From: Pseudomonadota bacterium | GTDB lineage: Bacteria > Pseudomonadota > Alphaproteobacteria > Sphingomonadales > Sphingomonadaceae | DNA length: 64,000 nt | Assembly: GCA_023418595.1 (NCBI GenBank) | Contig: JAEZZI010000024.1 | Location: 1 to 64,000 of the forward strand | Direction: 5' to 3' | In this document: piece after piece, positions 27,332 to 36,288 of the stretch | Layout: each line of letters opens with the position of its first letter | How positions within the stretch are numbered: the first letter of the stretch is position 1 | The notes under the pieces: model-generated | What the model saw: only the letters and a program-made list of their open reading frames with translations | Database searches by the model: none | What the model was told of the DNA's origin: nothing | Position numbers and translations under genes: made by a program

Positions 27332-27958
27332 ATGATGAAGGCAATGGCGGGTATCGCGGCGGTCGCCGCGCTGTGCGGTTGTTCGCAAGGACAGCGGATC
27401 GCCGCCGGTCCCACCGCCGCACCCGCCACCGCCGACTGGCGCAGCATGGCGACCCCCGCCGACCGCGCCCGGCTGCGCGGCTGGCGCGATGCGTGGATGT
27501 CCGCGCTCCCCGCCGCGACCGCCGCCGAGGGTGCGAAGGTCCGGGCACAGGGCGCGTTGCTCAACCCCGATTTCGCGCTCGCAGGCGCAATGCCGCCCTC
27601 GGGCGACTATCGCTGCCGCGTGTTCAAGCTCGGGGCGAAATCGAGCGGCCTGCTCGACTATGTCGAGTACCCCTATTTCGCGTGCCGGATCGATGACGAG
27701 GGCGATGTCCGCAGCTTCTACAAACTGACCGGCAGCCAGCGTCCGGTCGGATTGCTGTTCACCGACAGCGACGCGCGCGCGATCTTTCTCGGCACATTGC
27801 TGCTCGGCGACGAACGCGCGCCGCTGCAATATGGACAGGACGCGCAGCGCGACATGATCGGTTACGTGCAGCGCGTGGGCGATCGCCGCTGGCGGCTGGT
27901 GTTGCCGAGCCCGGCGTTCGAATCGCAACTGGACGTGATCGAATTGATACCGGCATAA
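27332..27958 (+). CDS. DUF4893 putative lipoprotein
   Basis: A 208-aa protein with a lipoprotein-like N-terminus (MMKAMAGIAAVAALCGCSQ; likely lipidated Cys in LCGC). The rest is a DUF4893 domain: DYRCRVFKLGAKSSGLLDYV, KLTGSQRPVGLLFTD, RRWRLVLPSPAFESQLDVIELIP. The family is mainly in sphingomonads and has no known function. The ATG at 27332 follows GAGGG; a second ATG adjoins it. It is flanked by palindromic repeats on both sides. Confidence 0.88.
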   Translation: MMKAMAGIAAVAALCGCSQGQRIAAGPTAAPATADWRSMATPADRARLRGWRDAWMSALPAATAAEGAKVRAQGALLNPDFALAGAMPPSGDYRCRVFKLGAKSSGLLDYVEYPYFACRIDDEGDVRSFYKLTGSQRPVGLLFTDSDARAIFLGTLLLGDERAPLQYGQDAQRDMIGYVQRVGDRRWRLVLPSPAFESQLDVIELIPA

Positions 27959-28081
27959 ATTCCTCCCCCAACGGGGGAGGGGGACCGCCGAAGGCGGTGG
28001 AGGGGGCTGGCCGCGAGCCCGCGCTGCTTGGCACCCCCTCCGTCAGCACTTCGTGCTGCCACCTCCCCCGGTGGGGGAGGA
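27959..28081. repeat. Long palindromic repeat with CCTCCCCCAACGGGGGAGG ends
   Basis: Left half CCTCCCCCAACGGGGGAGG then GACCGCCGAAGGCGGTGGAGG; right half CCCCCTCCGTCAGCACTTCGTGCTG then CCTCCCCCGGTGGGGGAGG. Each half contains two hairpins and the halves pair with one another across a 25-bp centre. It starts at the DUF4893 stop and ends about 50 bp before the next gene. Confidence 0.85.
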
Positions 28082-28133
28082 TTTACTTTGCCGCCTCCGC
28101 GCGCGACACTTCCCCAAAACCAAGGGGATCATC

Positions 28134-29447
28134 ATGAAGCTCGCCGCGCTTACGCTCGCCTCCATCCTGGCGCTCTCAGCACCTGCCGCCGCCGATCCGG
28201 TGCGCGACGCGGTCACCAAGGCGATGCCGCAGCTGATGGAGCATTACCGCGACTTCCACGCCAACCCCGAACTCTCGGGCAAGGAAGTGAAGACCGCCGC
28301 CAAGCTCGCCGCCGCCGCGCGCAATGCGGGGTACAAGGTCACCGAAAAGGTCGGCGGCACCGGCGTCGTCGCGGTGCTGGAGAATGGCCCCGGCCCGGTG
28401 GTGCTGATCCGCGCCGACATGGACGGCCTGCCCGTGACGGAGGCGACCGGCCTGCCCTTCGCCTCCAAGGTACGCGCGACCACGCCCGAGGGCGTCGAGA
28501 CCGGCGTGATGCACGCCTGCGGCCACGACACGCACATGGCGAGCTGGATCGGCACGCTCAACAACCTGGCGGCGATGAAGGACCAGTGGTCGGGCACCGT
28601 CGTGATGATCGGCCAGCCTGCCGAGGAAATCGGCCAGGGCGCGCGCGACATGCTCGCCGACGGGCTCTACACCCGCTTCCCGAAGCCTGCACATGCACTC
28701 GCCTTTCACGACAGCGCCGGATTGCCGGCCGGGGTGATCGGCTTGCGCTCCGGCTATGTGCTGGCGAATGTCGATTCGGTCGACATCAACGTAAAGGGCG
28801 TCGGCGGCCACGGCGCCTATCCGCACACCACCAGGGACCCGATCGTGCTCGGCGCGCGGATCGTCGGCTCGCTCCAGACTCTGGTGTCGCGCGAACTCGA
28901 CCCGCAAGACCCGGCGGTGGTGACGGTGGGATCGTTTCAGGCGGGCAGCAAGCACAACATCATCGGCGACGATGCGAAACTGCTGCTGACCGTCCGCAGC
29001 TATTCGGAGGAAACCCGCAAGAAATTGCTCGACGGCATTGCCCGCATCGCGCGCGGCGAAGCGATCGCGGCCGGCATTCCCGAGGACCGGATGCCGGTGG
29101 TCGAGGTGAAGGACGAGTTCACGCCCGCCACCTTCAACACCGATCCCCAGACCGAGCGTTTCCGCGCATTGTGGACCAGCCGGTTCGGCAAGGAGCGCGT
29201 GCAGGAAGTGCCTGCGGTAATGGGCGGCGAGGATTTCGGGCGCTATTATCTGGCCGACAAGTCGATCCAGTCGACCATCTTCTGGGTCGGCGGCGTGCCG
29301 CAGGCGCAATGGGACGAAGCGCAGGCGGGCAAGCGTTCGCTGCCGTCATTGCACAATGCGGGCTGGGCGCCGGACGCGGAAAAGGTAATCGCCACCGCGA
29401 CCGAGGCGATGACGTCGGCGGCGCTGGATCTGCTGAAGAAGGGGTAA
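28134..29447 (+). CDS. M20 family amidohydrolase (hippurate / N-acyl amino acid type), secreted
   Basis: A 437-aa zinc amidohydrolase with a signal peptide (LASILALSAPAAA). Metal ligands of the M20D family are in HACGHDTHMA (about 125-134) and PAEEIGQGARDM (about 161), followed by GGHGAYPHTTRDP in the dimerisation domain and GGEDFGRY near the end. It should cleave N-acyl or N-aroyl amino acids in the periplasm; substrate not predictable. The frame is open upstream, but the ATG at 28134 has AAGGGG and a signal peptide. Confidence 0.93.
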   Translation: MKLAALTLASILALSAPAAADPVRDAVTKAMPQLMEHYRDFHANPELSGKEVKTAAKLAAAARNAGYKVTEKVGGTGVVAVLENGPGPVVLIRADMDGLPVTEATGLPFASKVRATTPEGVETGVMHACGHDTHMASWIGTLNNLAAMKDQWSGTVVMIGQPAEEIGQGARDMLADGLYTRFPKPAHALAFHDSAGLPAGVIGLRSGYVLANVDSVDINVKGVGGHGAYPHTTRDPIVLGARIVGSLQTLVSRELDPQDPAVVTVGSFQAGSKHNIIGDDAKLLLTVRSYSEETRKKLLDGIARIARGEAIAAGIPEDRMPVVEVKDEFTPATFNTDPQTERFRALWTSRFGKERVQEVPAVMGGEDFGRYYLADKSIQSTIFWVGGVPQAQWDEAQAGKRSLPSLHNAGWAPDAEKVIATATEAMTSAALDLLKKG

Positions 29448-29464
29448 TCCTGCCCCACCCATGT

Positions 29465-29559
29465 CGTCATTCCCGCGAAGGCGGGAATCCATAACCTATA
29501 GGCTGGCGATGGAATCGTGATCTGAGCGAATATGGATTCCCGCCTCCGCGGGAATGACG
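29465..29559. repeat. Intergenic palindrome (CGTCATTCCCGCGAAGGCGG type)
   Basis: Arms of 29 bp at 29465-29493 and 29531-29559 pair with few mismatches; each arm also contains the small hairpin TTCCCGC...GCGGGAA. It lies between the convergent ends of the M20 gene and the next gene, where it can end both transcripts. Confidence 0.85.
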
Positions 29560-29573
29560 GTTGAAGAGTTTGT

Positions 29574-30206
29574 CTACCGTGCCGGAACCAGCGCCGCCCC
29601 CGCACCTGCCGGAACCGGCGTCGCGCCGAGTGGCGGCAGCCCGGCGAGATATTCCCGCGCGCCCTGTTCGATCACCGCGATCCGACCGACATTCATCGCC
29701 GCGATCGACTGGGTGAAGCTGCGCGGCTTCTTCATCAGTTTCTTTTCCTCGACAACCTCCAGCCCTGCGCGCCGCATCGCCTCAGCGATGAAGTGCACGC
29801 AGTTGCGGCGGTTGAGGTTGTAGTCGCCATTGCCCAGCTTGTCGTCCCACTCGCGGACGAGCGCGAGCAGCGCGTTATACTGGGCATCGCTGATCGTCAG
29901 CGAGAAATGCGCGTTCGATTTCTGGACGTAGCCGGGCGTGGGACGGTCGATCCTTCCCGCCACCGTGCCCCACAGGATCGCGGGCGTAATCGCTTTTGCC
30001 GTGAAGCCGAAATAGGCGTCCACCGGCTCGCCACCTGCCTCGGGCACCCCGCGCACCTGAAAAAAGGCGTGCGGAAAATTCTCCCCGAATTCCTGCGACC
30101 AGAAGGTCACCGTCACCTGCGCACTGGCAGGGAGCGCGGCGAACAGGCCGCTGGCGACTAGCAGCAACAGGCAGAAACGGCGGACGATACGCGACAGGTC
30201 GGTCAT
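29574..30206 (-). CDS. Secreted hypothetical protein with Cys/His motif
   Basis: A 210-aa protein with a clear signal peptide (LLLLVASGLFAALPASAQ). The mature part has an early His (ENFPHAFFQVRG) and a later Cys in NLNRRNCVHFIAEAMRRAG, an order (His first, then Cys at a helix start) seen in permuted papain-fold proteins such as LRAT-like and YiiX-like hydrolases. That is a fold guess. The last 30 residues are Ala/Gly/Pro-rich. The ATG at 30206 is set by the signal peptide. Role unknown. Confidence 0.8.
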   Translation of the reverse strand: MTDLSRIVRRFCLLLLVASGLFAALPASAQVTVTFWSQEFGENFPHAFFQVRGVPEAGGEPVDAYFGFTAKAITPAILWGTVAGRIDRPTPGYVQKSNAHFSLTISDAQYNALLALVREWDDKLGNGDYNLNRRNCVHFIAEAMRRAGLEVVEEKKLMKKPRSFTQSIAAMNVGRIAVIEQGAREYLAGLPPLGATPVPAGAGAALVPAR

Positions 30207-30280
30207 GGGCGCACGATACGCAAAAGCGGCCGGAGCGCAACGCCCCGGCCGCTGAGACGCAGAACATGACACCCCAAGCA

Positions 30281-30520
30281 TCAGGCGTCCTGCTGGCGAC
30301 CTTCCTCACGCGCCTTTTCGACCGCCTCGTCGTAACCCGACGATGGTGCAGGGCCCTGATTGTGCACGGGCTGGGTACCCGAAGGCGGGTCCGACGCATC
30401 CATGGATTCGTCGAGCGCGCGATCAAGCCGCGCCTGCTTGCTTTCGGGGTTCCTGTGCAGGCGCTGCGAGATTGATTCGTCCGATCCCGCATCGCCTTTG
30501 TTGCTCTTTTCCTCGGTCAT
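30281..30520 (-). CDS. Small hydrophilic hypothetical protein, 79 aa
   Basis: A 79-aa, strongly charged protein rich in Ser, Asp, Glu and Gln (MTEEKSNKGDAGSDESISQR at the N-terminus), likely disordered. AAGGAG at good spacing supports the ATG at 30520. No domain recognised. It could be a stress-linked hydrophilic protein, but nothing shows that. Confidence 0.75.
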   Translation of the reverse strand: MTEEKSNKGDAGSDESISQRLHRNPESKQARLDRALDESMDASDPPSGTQPVHNQGPAPSSGYDEAVEKAREEGRQQDA

Positions 30521-30593
30521 TGATCGTCTCCTTACGCGAGTGAAACAACGTGCCGGCGGCAAAGCGGTTGCGCGGGAATCGACCGGCGGACAC

Positions 30594-30628
30594 GAAAAAG
30601 GGCCCGGCGGTGTCCCGCCGAGCCCTTT
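30594..30628 (-). terminator. Rho-independent terminator after the BI-1 gene
   Basis: On the minus strand AGGGCTCGGCGGG pairs with CCGCCGGGCCCT and is followed by TTTTTCG, 24 bp after the BI-1 stop codon. Confidence 0.85.
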
Positions 30629-30651
30629 ACTAACCGACTGTTATACCCGCT

Positions 30652-31398
30652 TTATTCGCGGCTGCCGAGGAACGACAGCAGGAACTGGAACATGTTGACG
30701 AAGTCGAGATAGAGCGACAGCGCGCCCATGATCACGGCCTTGCCCATCATGTCGGTGCCCGCCACCTGGTCGTACATCAGCTTGATGCGCTGCGTGTCGT
30801 ACGCGGTCAGGCCTGCGAACAGCAGCACGCCGATCGCGCTGATCACCAGGCTCATCGTGCCCGACTGGAACCACAGGTTCAGCAACATCGCGACGATCAG
30901 GCCGACCAGACCCATGATCAGGAAGGTGCCGAACGCCTGAAGATTGCGCTTCGTCGTGTAGCCATAGATCGACAGCGACAGGAACGCGACGGCGGTGGCG
31001 AAGAAGGTGATCGCGATCGACGAGCCGGTATAGACCAGGAAGATGGTCGACATCGACAGGCCCATCACGCCCGCAAACGCCCAGAAGGTGAGCTGCGCGG
31101 CGCCCGTCGACAGACGGTTGATGCCGAAGCTCAGCACCAGGATGAACGCCAGCGGCGACAGCATGATCGCGTATTTCAGGATACCCGGCGCCATGAACAC
31201 GGCGGCCGCAGGCGATTCGGCGCCACCCCACGAAAACAGCAGCGCGACGATGCCGGTCAGCAGCACGCCCGACGCCATATAATTGTAGACCGAAAGCATA
31301 TAGGACCGCAGCCCCGCATCGTGCGCGGCGGTGCGCGCACCTGCGCCCGTCGTCGCATAAGGCGCGGCGGCCGTCCGGGGATCAGACCAATTAGCCAT
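30652..31398 (-). CDS. Bax inhibitor-1 / YccA family membrane protein
   Basis: A 248-aa protein with seven hydrophobic helices after a ~45-residue Ala-rich cytoplasmic N-terminus. The BI-1 pattern is visible in WAFAGVMGLSMSTIFLVYTG and in GLTAYDTQRIKLMYDQ near the C-terminus, with the Asp of the pH-sensing pair in AYDTQ. Bacterial members are calcium-leak or stress-related channels. TTGCC... start region shows AAAGGAG before the ATG. Followed by a strong terminator. Confidence 0.94.
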   Translation of the reverse strand: MANWSDPRTAAAPYATTGAGARTAAHDAGLRSYMLSVYNYMASGVLLTGIVALLFSWGGAESPAAAVFMAPGILKYAIMLSPLAFILVLSFGINRLSTGAAQLTFWAFAGVMGLSMSTIFLVYTGSSIAITFFATAVAFLSLSIYGYTTKRNLQAFGTFLIMGLVGLIVAMLLNLWFQSGTMSLVISAIGVLLFAGLTAYDTQRIKLMYDQVAGTDMMGKAVIMGALSLYLDFVNMFQFLLSFLGSRE

Positions 31399-31532
31399 TG
31401 AAAACTCCTTTGCCCGGCCAACTCAACGACCGGATGTGACTGAATATCGTCGGAGCGCGGCGGTTTTTCAAGCGAAACCGGCTCGCAACCGGGTTGAGAC
31501 GATGTTGAGCATGATTGCGCCGGTCACCAGTC

Positions 31533-31605
31533 CGTCATTGCGAGCGCAGCGAAGCAATCATAGCCACAGGCAATGGTGGATTGCTTCGCTGCGCTCGCAA
31601 TGACG
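31533..31605. repeat. Perfect 27-bp inverted repeat (CGTCATTGCGAGCGCAGCGA type)
   Basis: CGTCATTGCGAGCGCAGCGA...(27 bp, 31533-31559) is matched exactly by its reverse complement at 31579-31605 with a 19-bp spacer. It lies in the divergent gap between the BI-1 gene and the RNA ligase-like gene, so it is a spread repeat rather than a terminator. Confidence 0.9.
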
Positions 31606-31643
31606 ATTGTTCGGGCACTCGATCCCGCGTTAGGCTGGCCTCC

Positions 31644-32180
31644 ATGCACCGCCTGTTCGTCGGCATCCGTCCACCCGCGGCCATTCGCGCGCTGCTCCTC
31701 GATAAGATGTCGGGAGCGGAAGGGGTGCGCTGGCAGGACGACGAACAACTCCACATCACGCTGCGTTATATCGGCGAAGTCGAACGCCCCGTGGCGGAGG
31801 ATATCGCCGCGATGCTGGGACAGGTGCATGGGGCGTCGTTCGACCTGTCGATCAACGGTGTCGGCCAATTCGATCGCGGCAGCCGCCATCCCACCGCCTT
31901 GTGGGCAGGCGTGCGCCCGCACGACGCGATACGCGAGCTCCACCACAAGATCGATCGCGTGATCGTGCGGGCGGGCCTGGAACCGGAACGCCGGGCCTAT
32001 CTTCCCCACATCACACTCGCCCGGATCGGCGGTCGCGGCGCGGTGATCGAACCCTGGCTGGCCACGCATGCCGGGTTGGTGAGCGAAGCGTTCGCAGTCA
32101 CCCATTTCCTGCTGTTCGAAAGCCATTTGGGCCGGGAAGGCGCACGGTACGAGGCGATTGCGCGCTATGCGCTGGATTGA
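31644..32180 (+). CDS. thpR: RNA 2',3'-cyclic phosphodiesterase (2'-5' RNA ligase family)
   Basis: A 178-aa 2H-phosphoesterase with the two HXTX motifs, both HITL (about residues 38-41 and 121-124). The family opens RNA 2',3'-cyclic phosphates and can join tRNA halves. The N-terminus MHRLFVGIRPP is typical and fixes the ATG at 31644. Length matches the family. Confidence 0.93.
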   Translation: MHRLFVGIRPPAAIRALLLDKMSGAEGVRWQDDEQLHITLRYIGEVERPVAEDIAAMLGQVHGASFDLSINGVGQFDRGSRHPTALWAGVRPHDAIRELHHKIDRVIVRAGLEPERRAYLPHITLARIGGRGAVIEPWLATHAGLVSEAFAVTHFLLFESHLGREGARYEAIARYALD

Positions 32181-32265
32181 GCAGTAACGACCGTCGCTCA
32201 GCCATTCACCGCCGGACACTGTGGTTTCAGGAATGGGATATCTAGGGCTGGAAAGCGACCCAAGG

Positions 32266-32293
32266 CGTCATTCCCGCCTTCGCGGGAATGACG
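32266..32293. repeat. Short palindrome (CGTCATTCCCGC type)
   Basis: CGTCATTCCCGC and GCGGGAATGACG pair around CTTC, a 12-bp stem. It is a solo arm of the longer repeat at 29465, about 85 bp after thpR. Confidence 0.85.
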
Positions 32294-32391
32294 AAAGGGT
32301 AGGTCAGTCGACCCTTCCCCCCGCCGACAAATCACTCGATCCCCAACCACCGGGGATGACAACCAACCCGCCCCTGCATTAGATTTGCATC

Positions 32392-32745
32392 ATGATCGGC
32401 GCGTCGTCCCTGGCCCTTCTCATGCGGTTGATCGCGGCATTGATGCTCGCGACGATCGGCGTGCATGCCGCAGCGCCCGCGTCGCAGCCGCTGGAGCGCG
32501 GGCATGGATCGGCATTCAGCGCCGCCACCTATAATGTCTCGCTCAAAATCGACCGTAGGACCGACGCTCTCGAAACCCTTGCCATCGAACCCGTCGGCGA
32601 CGGCGTGACAGATGCTCTGGTACCCCAGACCGCCACCCGCGCGGACGAACGGCGTCCCCGCTCCGCCTATCGGGCGCAGGCGCCGCCGCCCGCACCCGAC
32701 CTGATCCGCCCGTCACCCCGAGGACCGCCGAGCCCCCGCCACTGA
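32392..32745 (+). CDS. Hypothetical secreted protein, 117 aa
   Basis: A 117-aa frame with a signal-like N-terminus (LLMRLIAALMLATIGVHAAA) and a Pro/Arg-rich C-terminus. No strong ribosome site and no family recognised. The signal peptide makes it more likely real than chance; the C-terminal 40 residues look like low-constraint sequence. Confidence 0.5.
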   Translation: MIGASSLALLMRLIAALMLATIGVHAAAPASQPLERGHGSAFSAATYNVSLKIDRRTDALETLAIEPVGDGVTDALVPQTATRADERRPRSAYRAQAPPPAPDLIRPSPRGPPSPRH

Positions 32746-32856
32746 TCGTCGCCCTGCGCCCGAATCGCGCAGGGTCGCCTCCATTCGGTTCACGGGTTCG
32801 TTTATGGTCCTCCTCGCTTTGCATCCTCACAGGCCCTCAGGCGGAGGACGCGCCTG

Positions 32857-34512
32857 ATGCCGCATCACACGCCGCTGATCGGGACGGTCGTTGCGGGGCT
32901 GGTCATCGCCTTTTTCATGGGGGCGCTCGCGCATCGCCTCAGGATTTCGCCGATCGCGGGCTATCTGCTTGCCGGCGTGATGGTCGGGCCGTTCACGCCG
33001 GGCTTCGTCGCCGACGCCAATCTGGCGGGCGAGTTGGCTGAGATCGGCGTCATCCTGCTCATGTTCGGGGTGGGGCTGCATTTCTCGCTGAAGGATTTGC
33101 TGTCGGTCAGGAATATCGCGCTGCCCGGCGCGGTACTCCAGATCGCAGTGGCGACCGCATTGGGCGCGGGGCTTGGCTGGGTGATGGGCTGGACGGTGCT
33201 CGCCAGCATCATCTTCGGCCTCGCACTTTCGGTCGCATCGACCGTCGTGCTGCTCCGCGCATTGCAGGCGCGCGATCTGGTCCAGACCGAACGCGGGCGG
33301 ATCGCGGTCGGCTGGCTGATCGTCGAGGATCTGGCGATGGTCCTCGCCCTCGTCCTGCTGCCCGCGATCGTCGCCATTCAGAACAATCCCGACGGATCTG
33401 GCGGCGCCGACATCGCGCGCTCGGCGGGCGCGGTCGCGCTGAAAGTCACCGGGTTCTTCGTCCTGATGCTGGTGTTCGCGCGCCGCATCCTGCCGTCCGC
33501 GCTGCACTGGGTCGTGCATACCGGGTCGCGCGAGCTGTTCCGGCTCGCGGTGCTCGCCATCGCGCTTGGCGTCGCATTTGGTGCGGCGTTCGTGTTCGAC
33601 GTGTCCTTTGCATTGGGCGCCTTTTTTGCCGGCATGATCCTCGGCGAAACCCAGCTCAGCCGCCGCGCGGCGGAGGAAACGCTGCCGCTTCGCGACGCAT
33701 TCGCCGTGCTGTTCTTCGTGTCCGTCGGCATGTTGTTCGACCCCAGCGTGCTGGTCGAACAGCCGCTACCGCTGCTCGCCACCATCGCGATCATCGTCCT
33801 CGGCAAATCGATCGCTGCCTTTGCGCTGGTCCGCGCCTTCGGCCACCCGACCCAGACCGCGCTGACCGTATCGGCCAGTCTGGCGCAGATCGGCGAGTTT
33901 TCCTTTATTCTGGCGGGACTGGGCGTGGCGCTGGGGGCGCTGCCGGCCGAGGCGCGCGATCTGATCCTGGCGGGTGCGATCCTGTCAATCCTCGCCAATC
34001 CGTTCCTGTTCAGCCTGGTGGTCAAGCGTGGCCGTTCGATCGCCAGGGTCGTCGGCGGACAGGAGCCCGACGTCCCGCCGCCACCGCCGTCGCGCACCGT
34101 GCTGGTCGGCTATGGCTGCGTCGGCCAACTGATCGCGACGCGGGTGCGCGACCGTGGCGAAAGCCTGCTGATCGTCGAGGATCAGCCCGACATCGCGCGG
34201 CTGGCGCAGGAAGCGGGATTCGCCGTGGTGATGGGGGACGCGACCAGCGCGACGGTGCTCGAACAGGCGCAGATCGACACCGCATCGACGTTGCTGATCG
34301 CCATCCCCGAAGGGATCGAAGGCGGCGCGATCGCCGCCCGCGCCCGCGACATGAACAAGGGCCTGCGGATCATCGCCCGCGCGCATTCGGACGAGGAAGT
34401 GCTCAACCTCGAACGGCGCGGCGCCGATCTGGTGGTGATGGGCGAACGCGAAACCGCCCTCAAAATGGCAGCGCTGGCAGCCGAAAAGGTCGCGACGCAG
34501 GCACCCGCATGA
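32857..34512 (+). CDS. CPA2-type cation:proton antiporter (YbaL/KefB-like) with TrkA-N domain
   Basis: A 551-aa inner-membrane protein: about 12 helices of a Na+/H+ exchanger fold (residues ~5-385, with GLHFSLKDLL and VSFALGAFFAGMILGE), then a cytoplasmic RCK/TrkA-N domain starting VLVGYGCVGQLIATRV (about 412-427) that binds nucleotide. It matches the YbaL/RosB group, predicted potassium efflux. The ATG at 32857 is in a GC-rich leader with GGAGG about 15 bp upstream. Confidence 0.93.
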   Translation: MPHHTPLIGTVVAGLVIAFFMGALAHRLRISPIAGYLLAGVMVGPFTPGFVADANLAGELAEIGVILLMFGVGLHFSLKDLLSVRNIALPGAVLQIAVATALGAGLGWVMGWTVLASIIFGLALSVASTVVLLRALQARDLVQTERGRIAVGWLIVEDLAMVLALVLLPAIVAIQNNPDGSGGADIARSAGAVALKVTGFFVLMLVFARRILPSALHWVVHTGSRELFRLAVLAIALGVAFGAAFVFDVSFALGAFFAGMILGETQLSRRAAEETLPLRDAFAVLFFVSVGMLFDPSVLVEQPLPLLATIAIIVLGKSIAAFALVRAFGHPTQTALTVSASLAQIGEFSFILAGLGVALGALPAEARDLILAGAILSILANPFLFSLVVKRGRSIARVVGGQEPDVPPPPPSRTVLVGYGCVGQLIATRVRDRGESLLIVEDQPDIARLAQEAGFAVVMGDATSATVLEQAQIDTASTLLIAIPEGIEGGAIAARARDMNKGLRIIARAHSDEEVLNLERRGADLVVMGERETALKMAALAAEKVATQAPA

Positions 34513-34620
34513 CCCGGCGCGCTGGCGAGCGACCGCCGGGCTGGTTTCGCGTGGTCGTAGCGGCGGGTGGTGCGACCGTCGTCGGGCCGGGCGCGGGGTT
34601 GGTTGGGGGTGTGCGAGCGG

Positions 34621-35283
34621 TCAGACCGCCGGATAGCGCAGCCGCCCGATGAAGCGCGACAGGCTGGGGCGGTGCTTGCCGCGGCCCAGCAACTGCGCCT
34701 TGGTCTTTTCGAAACGCATGATCCCGTCGATCCGCCGCGCCAGGAACGCGCGGGTGTCGGCCAGACCTTCGCTGTCGTCGTCGAGCATCACGGTCACGGT
34801 CGCGCCGTAGACCGATCCCAGAATCGCGCGCTTGGTATAATGGTTGTAATCGGTCGCGGTGTCGCCGGCGAGCCGCCACATATGGTCCGCCGCGCGCCAG
34901 CCGAGCCGCGCGCCCTTCGCGACATTCTGCGGCATGGCGAGGATCGCGAGCGCGCGGCGCAGCGCCTCGCGGTGCGGCGCGACGGTATCGATCCGGGCTT
35001 CGACCAGCGCGGTGATGCGCTCGCGGATTTTCATGGGTTCAAGGGCTTCTGGCGGCAGCTTCGCCGCGACGGCCAGATCGACACTGTGGAACCAGGCGTC
35101 GATCATGTCGACCGCACCGCCGGGAAAGGCCGCGCGGGCGATGTCCGGATCGATGCCCATCTGCGTGGCGGTCGCCTCCAGCGCCGCCCTGTTCCAGCCA
35201 TCGAATGCCGCGTTCGCCGGCAATTCGGGCGCGATCGCCGCGCGCACCTCGTCCAGCGTCGGATCGTCGGGAAGCGTGGTCAC
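34621..35283 (-). CDS. COQ9 family ubiquinone biosynthesis protein
   Basis: A 220-aa TetR-fold lipid-binding protein of the COQ9 family, which helps the hydroxylation steps of ubiquinone synthesis. The C-terminal COQ9 domain is clear: WRAADHMWRLAGDTATDYNH, YTKRAILGSVYGATV, and the membrane-binding helix. Its ATG overlaps the EamA gene stop by 4 bp (ATGA), so the two are read from one message. Confidence 0.92.
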   Translation of the reverse strand: MTTLPDDPTLDEVRAAIAPELPANAAFDGWNRAALEATATQMGIDPDIARAAFPGGAVDMIDAWFHSVDLAVAAKLPPEALEPMKIRERITALVEARIDTVAPHREALRRALAILAMPQNVAKGARLGWRAADHMWRLAGDTATDYNHYTKRAILGSVYGATVTVMLDDDSEGLADTRAFLARRIDGIMRFEKTKAQLLGRGKHRPSLSRFIGRLRYPAV

Positions 35284-36224
35284 GATATCGTCTCCTTCTG
35301 CCCCGACTTAATATCCTGAGCGTCGGTGGCAAGTTCGACCGGGCTTTCGCGTTGGCTGCGCACCAGCACCAGCGCCGCCGCGACCAATGCCGCGCCGATG
35401 AAGTCGAGTGTGCCCAGCCGCTCGTCATAGACGATCCACCCGACCGTCCCGGCGACGATCGGCTGGGTCAGCAGCGCAAGGCCCAGCAGCAATGGCGTGA
35501 CGTGACCCAGCGCATAGATCATCAGCCCCTGCCCCAGCACCTGGCTGGCGAGCGCCAGCCCCACCAGGACCGTCCAGTTCCCCCCGAACAGCGATTCGCC
35601 CATCGCGAACACCAGCACCAGCAGCGGCAGGATCGACGCGACCGACGACACCGCCAGCGTCGACAGCGGCGCCATTCTCTCGCGAGCGCGGGCCATGAAG
35701 ATGAAATAGACGGCGTAAAGCACGCCAGCGAGCAGGCACAGCAGATCGCCGATCAGATTGGCGCGCGACAGTTCGGCCGACCGACCCATCAGCATCGCCG
35801 CGCCGATCGCCGCCAGCAGCAACGCCGCCGCCTGCGGCCGGTTGGGCCACATCCGCGCGGCGATGAAGCCATAGATCGGATAGATCAGCGTCGCCGAATT
35901 GCCGAACAAGGTGGCGTTGGCGAGGCTGGTATAATGGATGCCGACATGCCAGCTCGCCAGATCGGCGGCGAAGGCGACCCCGGCAATCAGCAGCACCGGC
36001 CACAGCCCGCGCGCATCGCGCACCGGCCGCTCGCCATAGGCATAGGCGAGCGCGATCAGGATCGGCGCGGCGAGCGTGATCCGCCAGAATCCGGCAGCGA
36101 CCGGCCCGATCTCCGCCGCGCGCACGAACCACGGGCCGAAGGCGAGCGCAATGTTGCCGAGCAGCAGCGCGGCGAGCGCCGTTGGCGCTGGATTAGTTTT
36201 TCTTTGCAACCCGGGTGCGTGCAT
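35280..36224 (-). CDS. DMT superfamily (EamA) metabolite exporter
   Basis: A 314-aa inner-membrane protein with ten hydrophobic helices in two EamA repeats of about 140 residues. Motifs such as GFWRITLAAPILIALAY and the helix pair at the C-terminus are typical of drug/metabolite transporters. Substrate unknown. First gene of a two-gene unit with COQ9. Confidence 0.9.
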   Translation of the reverse strand: MHAPGLQRKTNPAPTALAALLLGNIALAFGPWFVRAAEIGPVAAGFWRITLAAPILIALAYAYGERPVRDARGLWPVLLIAGVAFAADLASWHVGIHYTSLANATLFGNSATLIYPIYGFIAARMWPNRPQAAALLLAAIGAAMLMGRSAELSRANLIGDLLCLLAGVLYAVYFIFMARARERMAPLSTLAVSSVASILPLLVLVFAMGESLFGGNWTVLVGLALASQVLGQGLMIYALGHVTPLLLGLALLTQPIVAGTVGWIVYDERLGTLDFIGAALVAAALVLVRSQRESPVELATDAQDIKSGQKETIS

Positions 36225-36288
36225 ATCGTCCCTAGGAACCTATCTTGACGACCACGCAACCGAAATCTTCTTTGCAAGGAATGCATCC

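Noticed and set aside
29465..29559. CRISPR-like repeats
   Set aside because: The repeats are single palindromes in separate gaps, not regularly spaced direct repeats with unique spacers, and no cas gene exists in the window.
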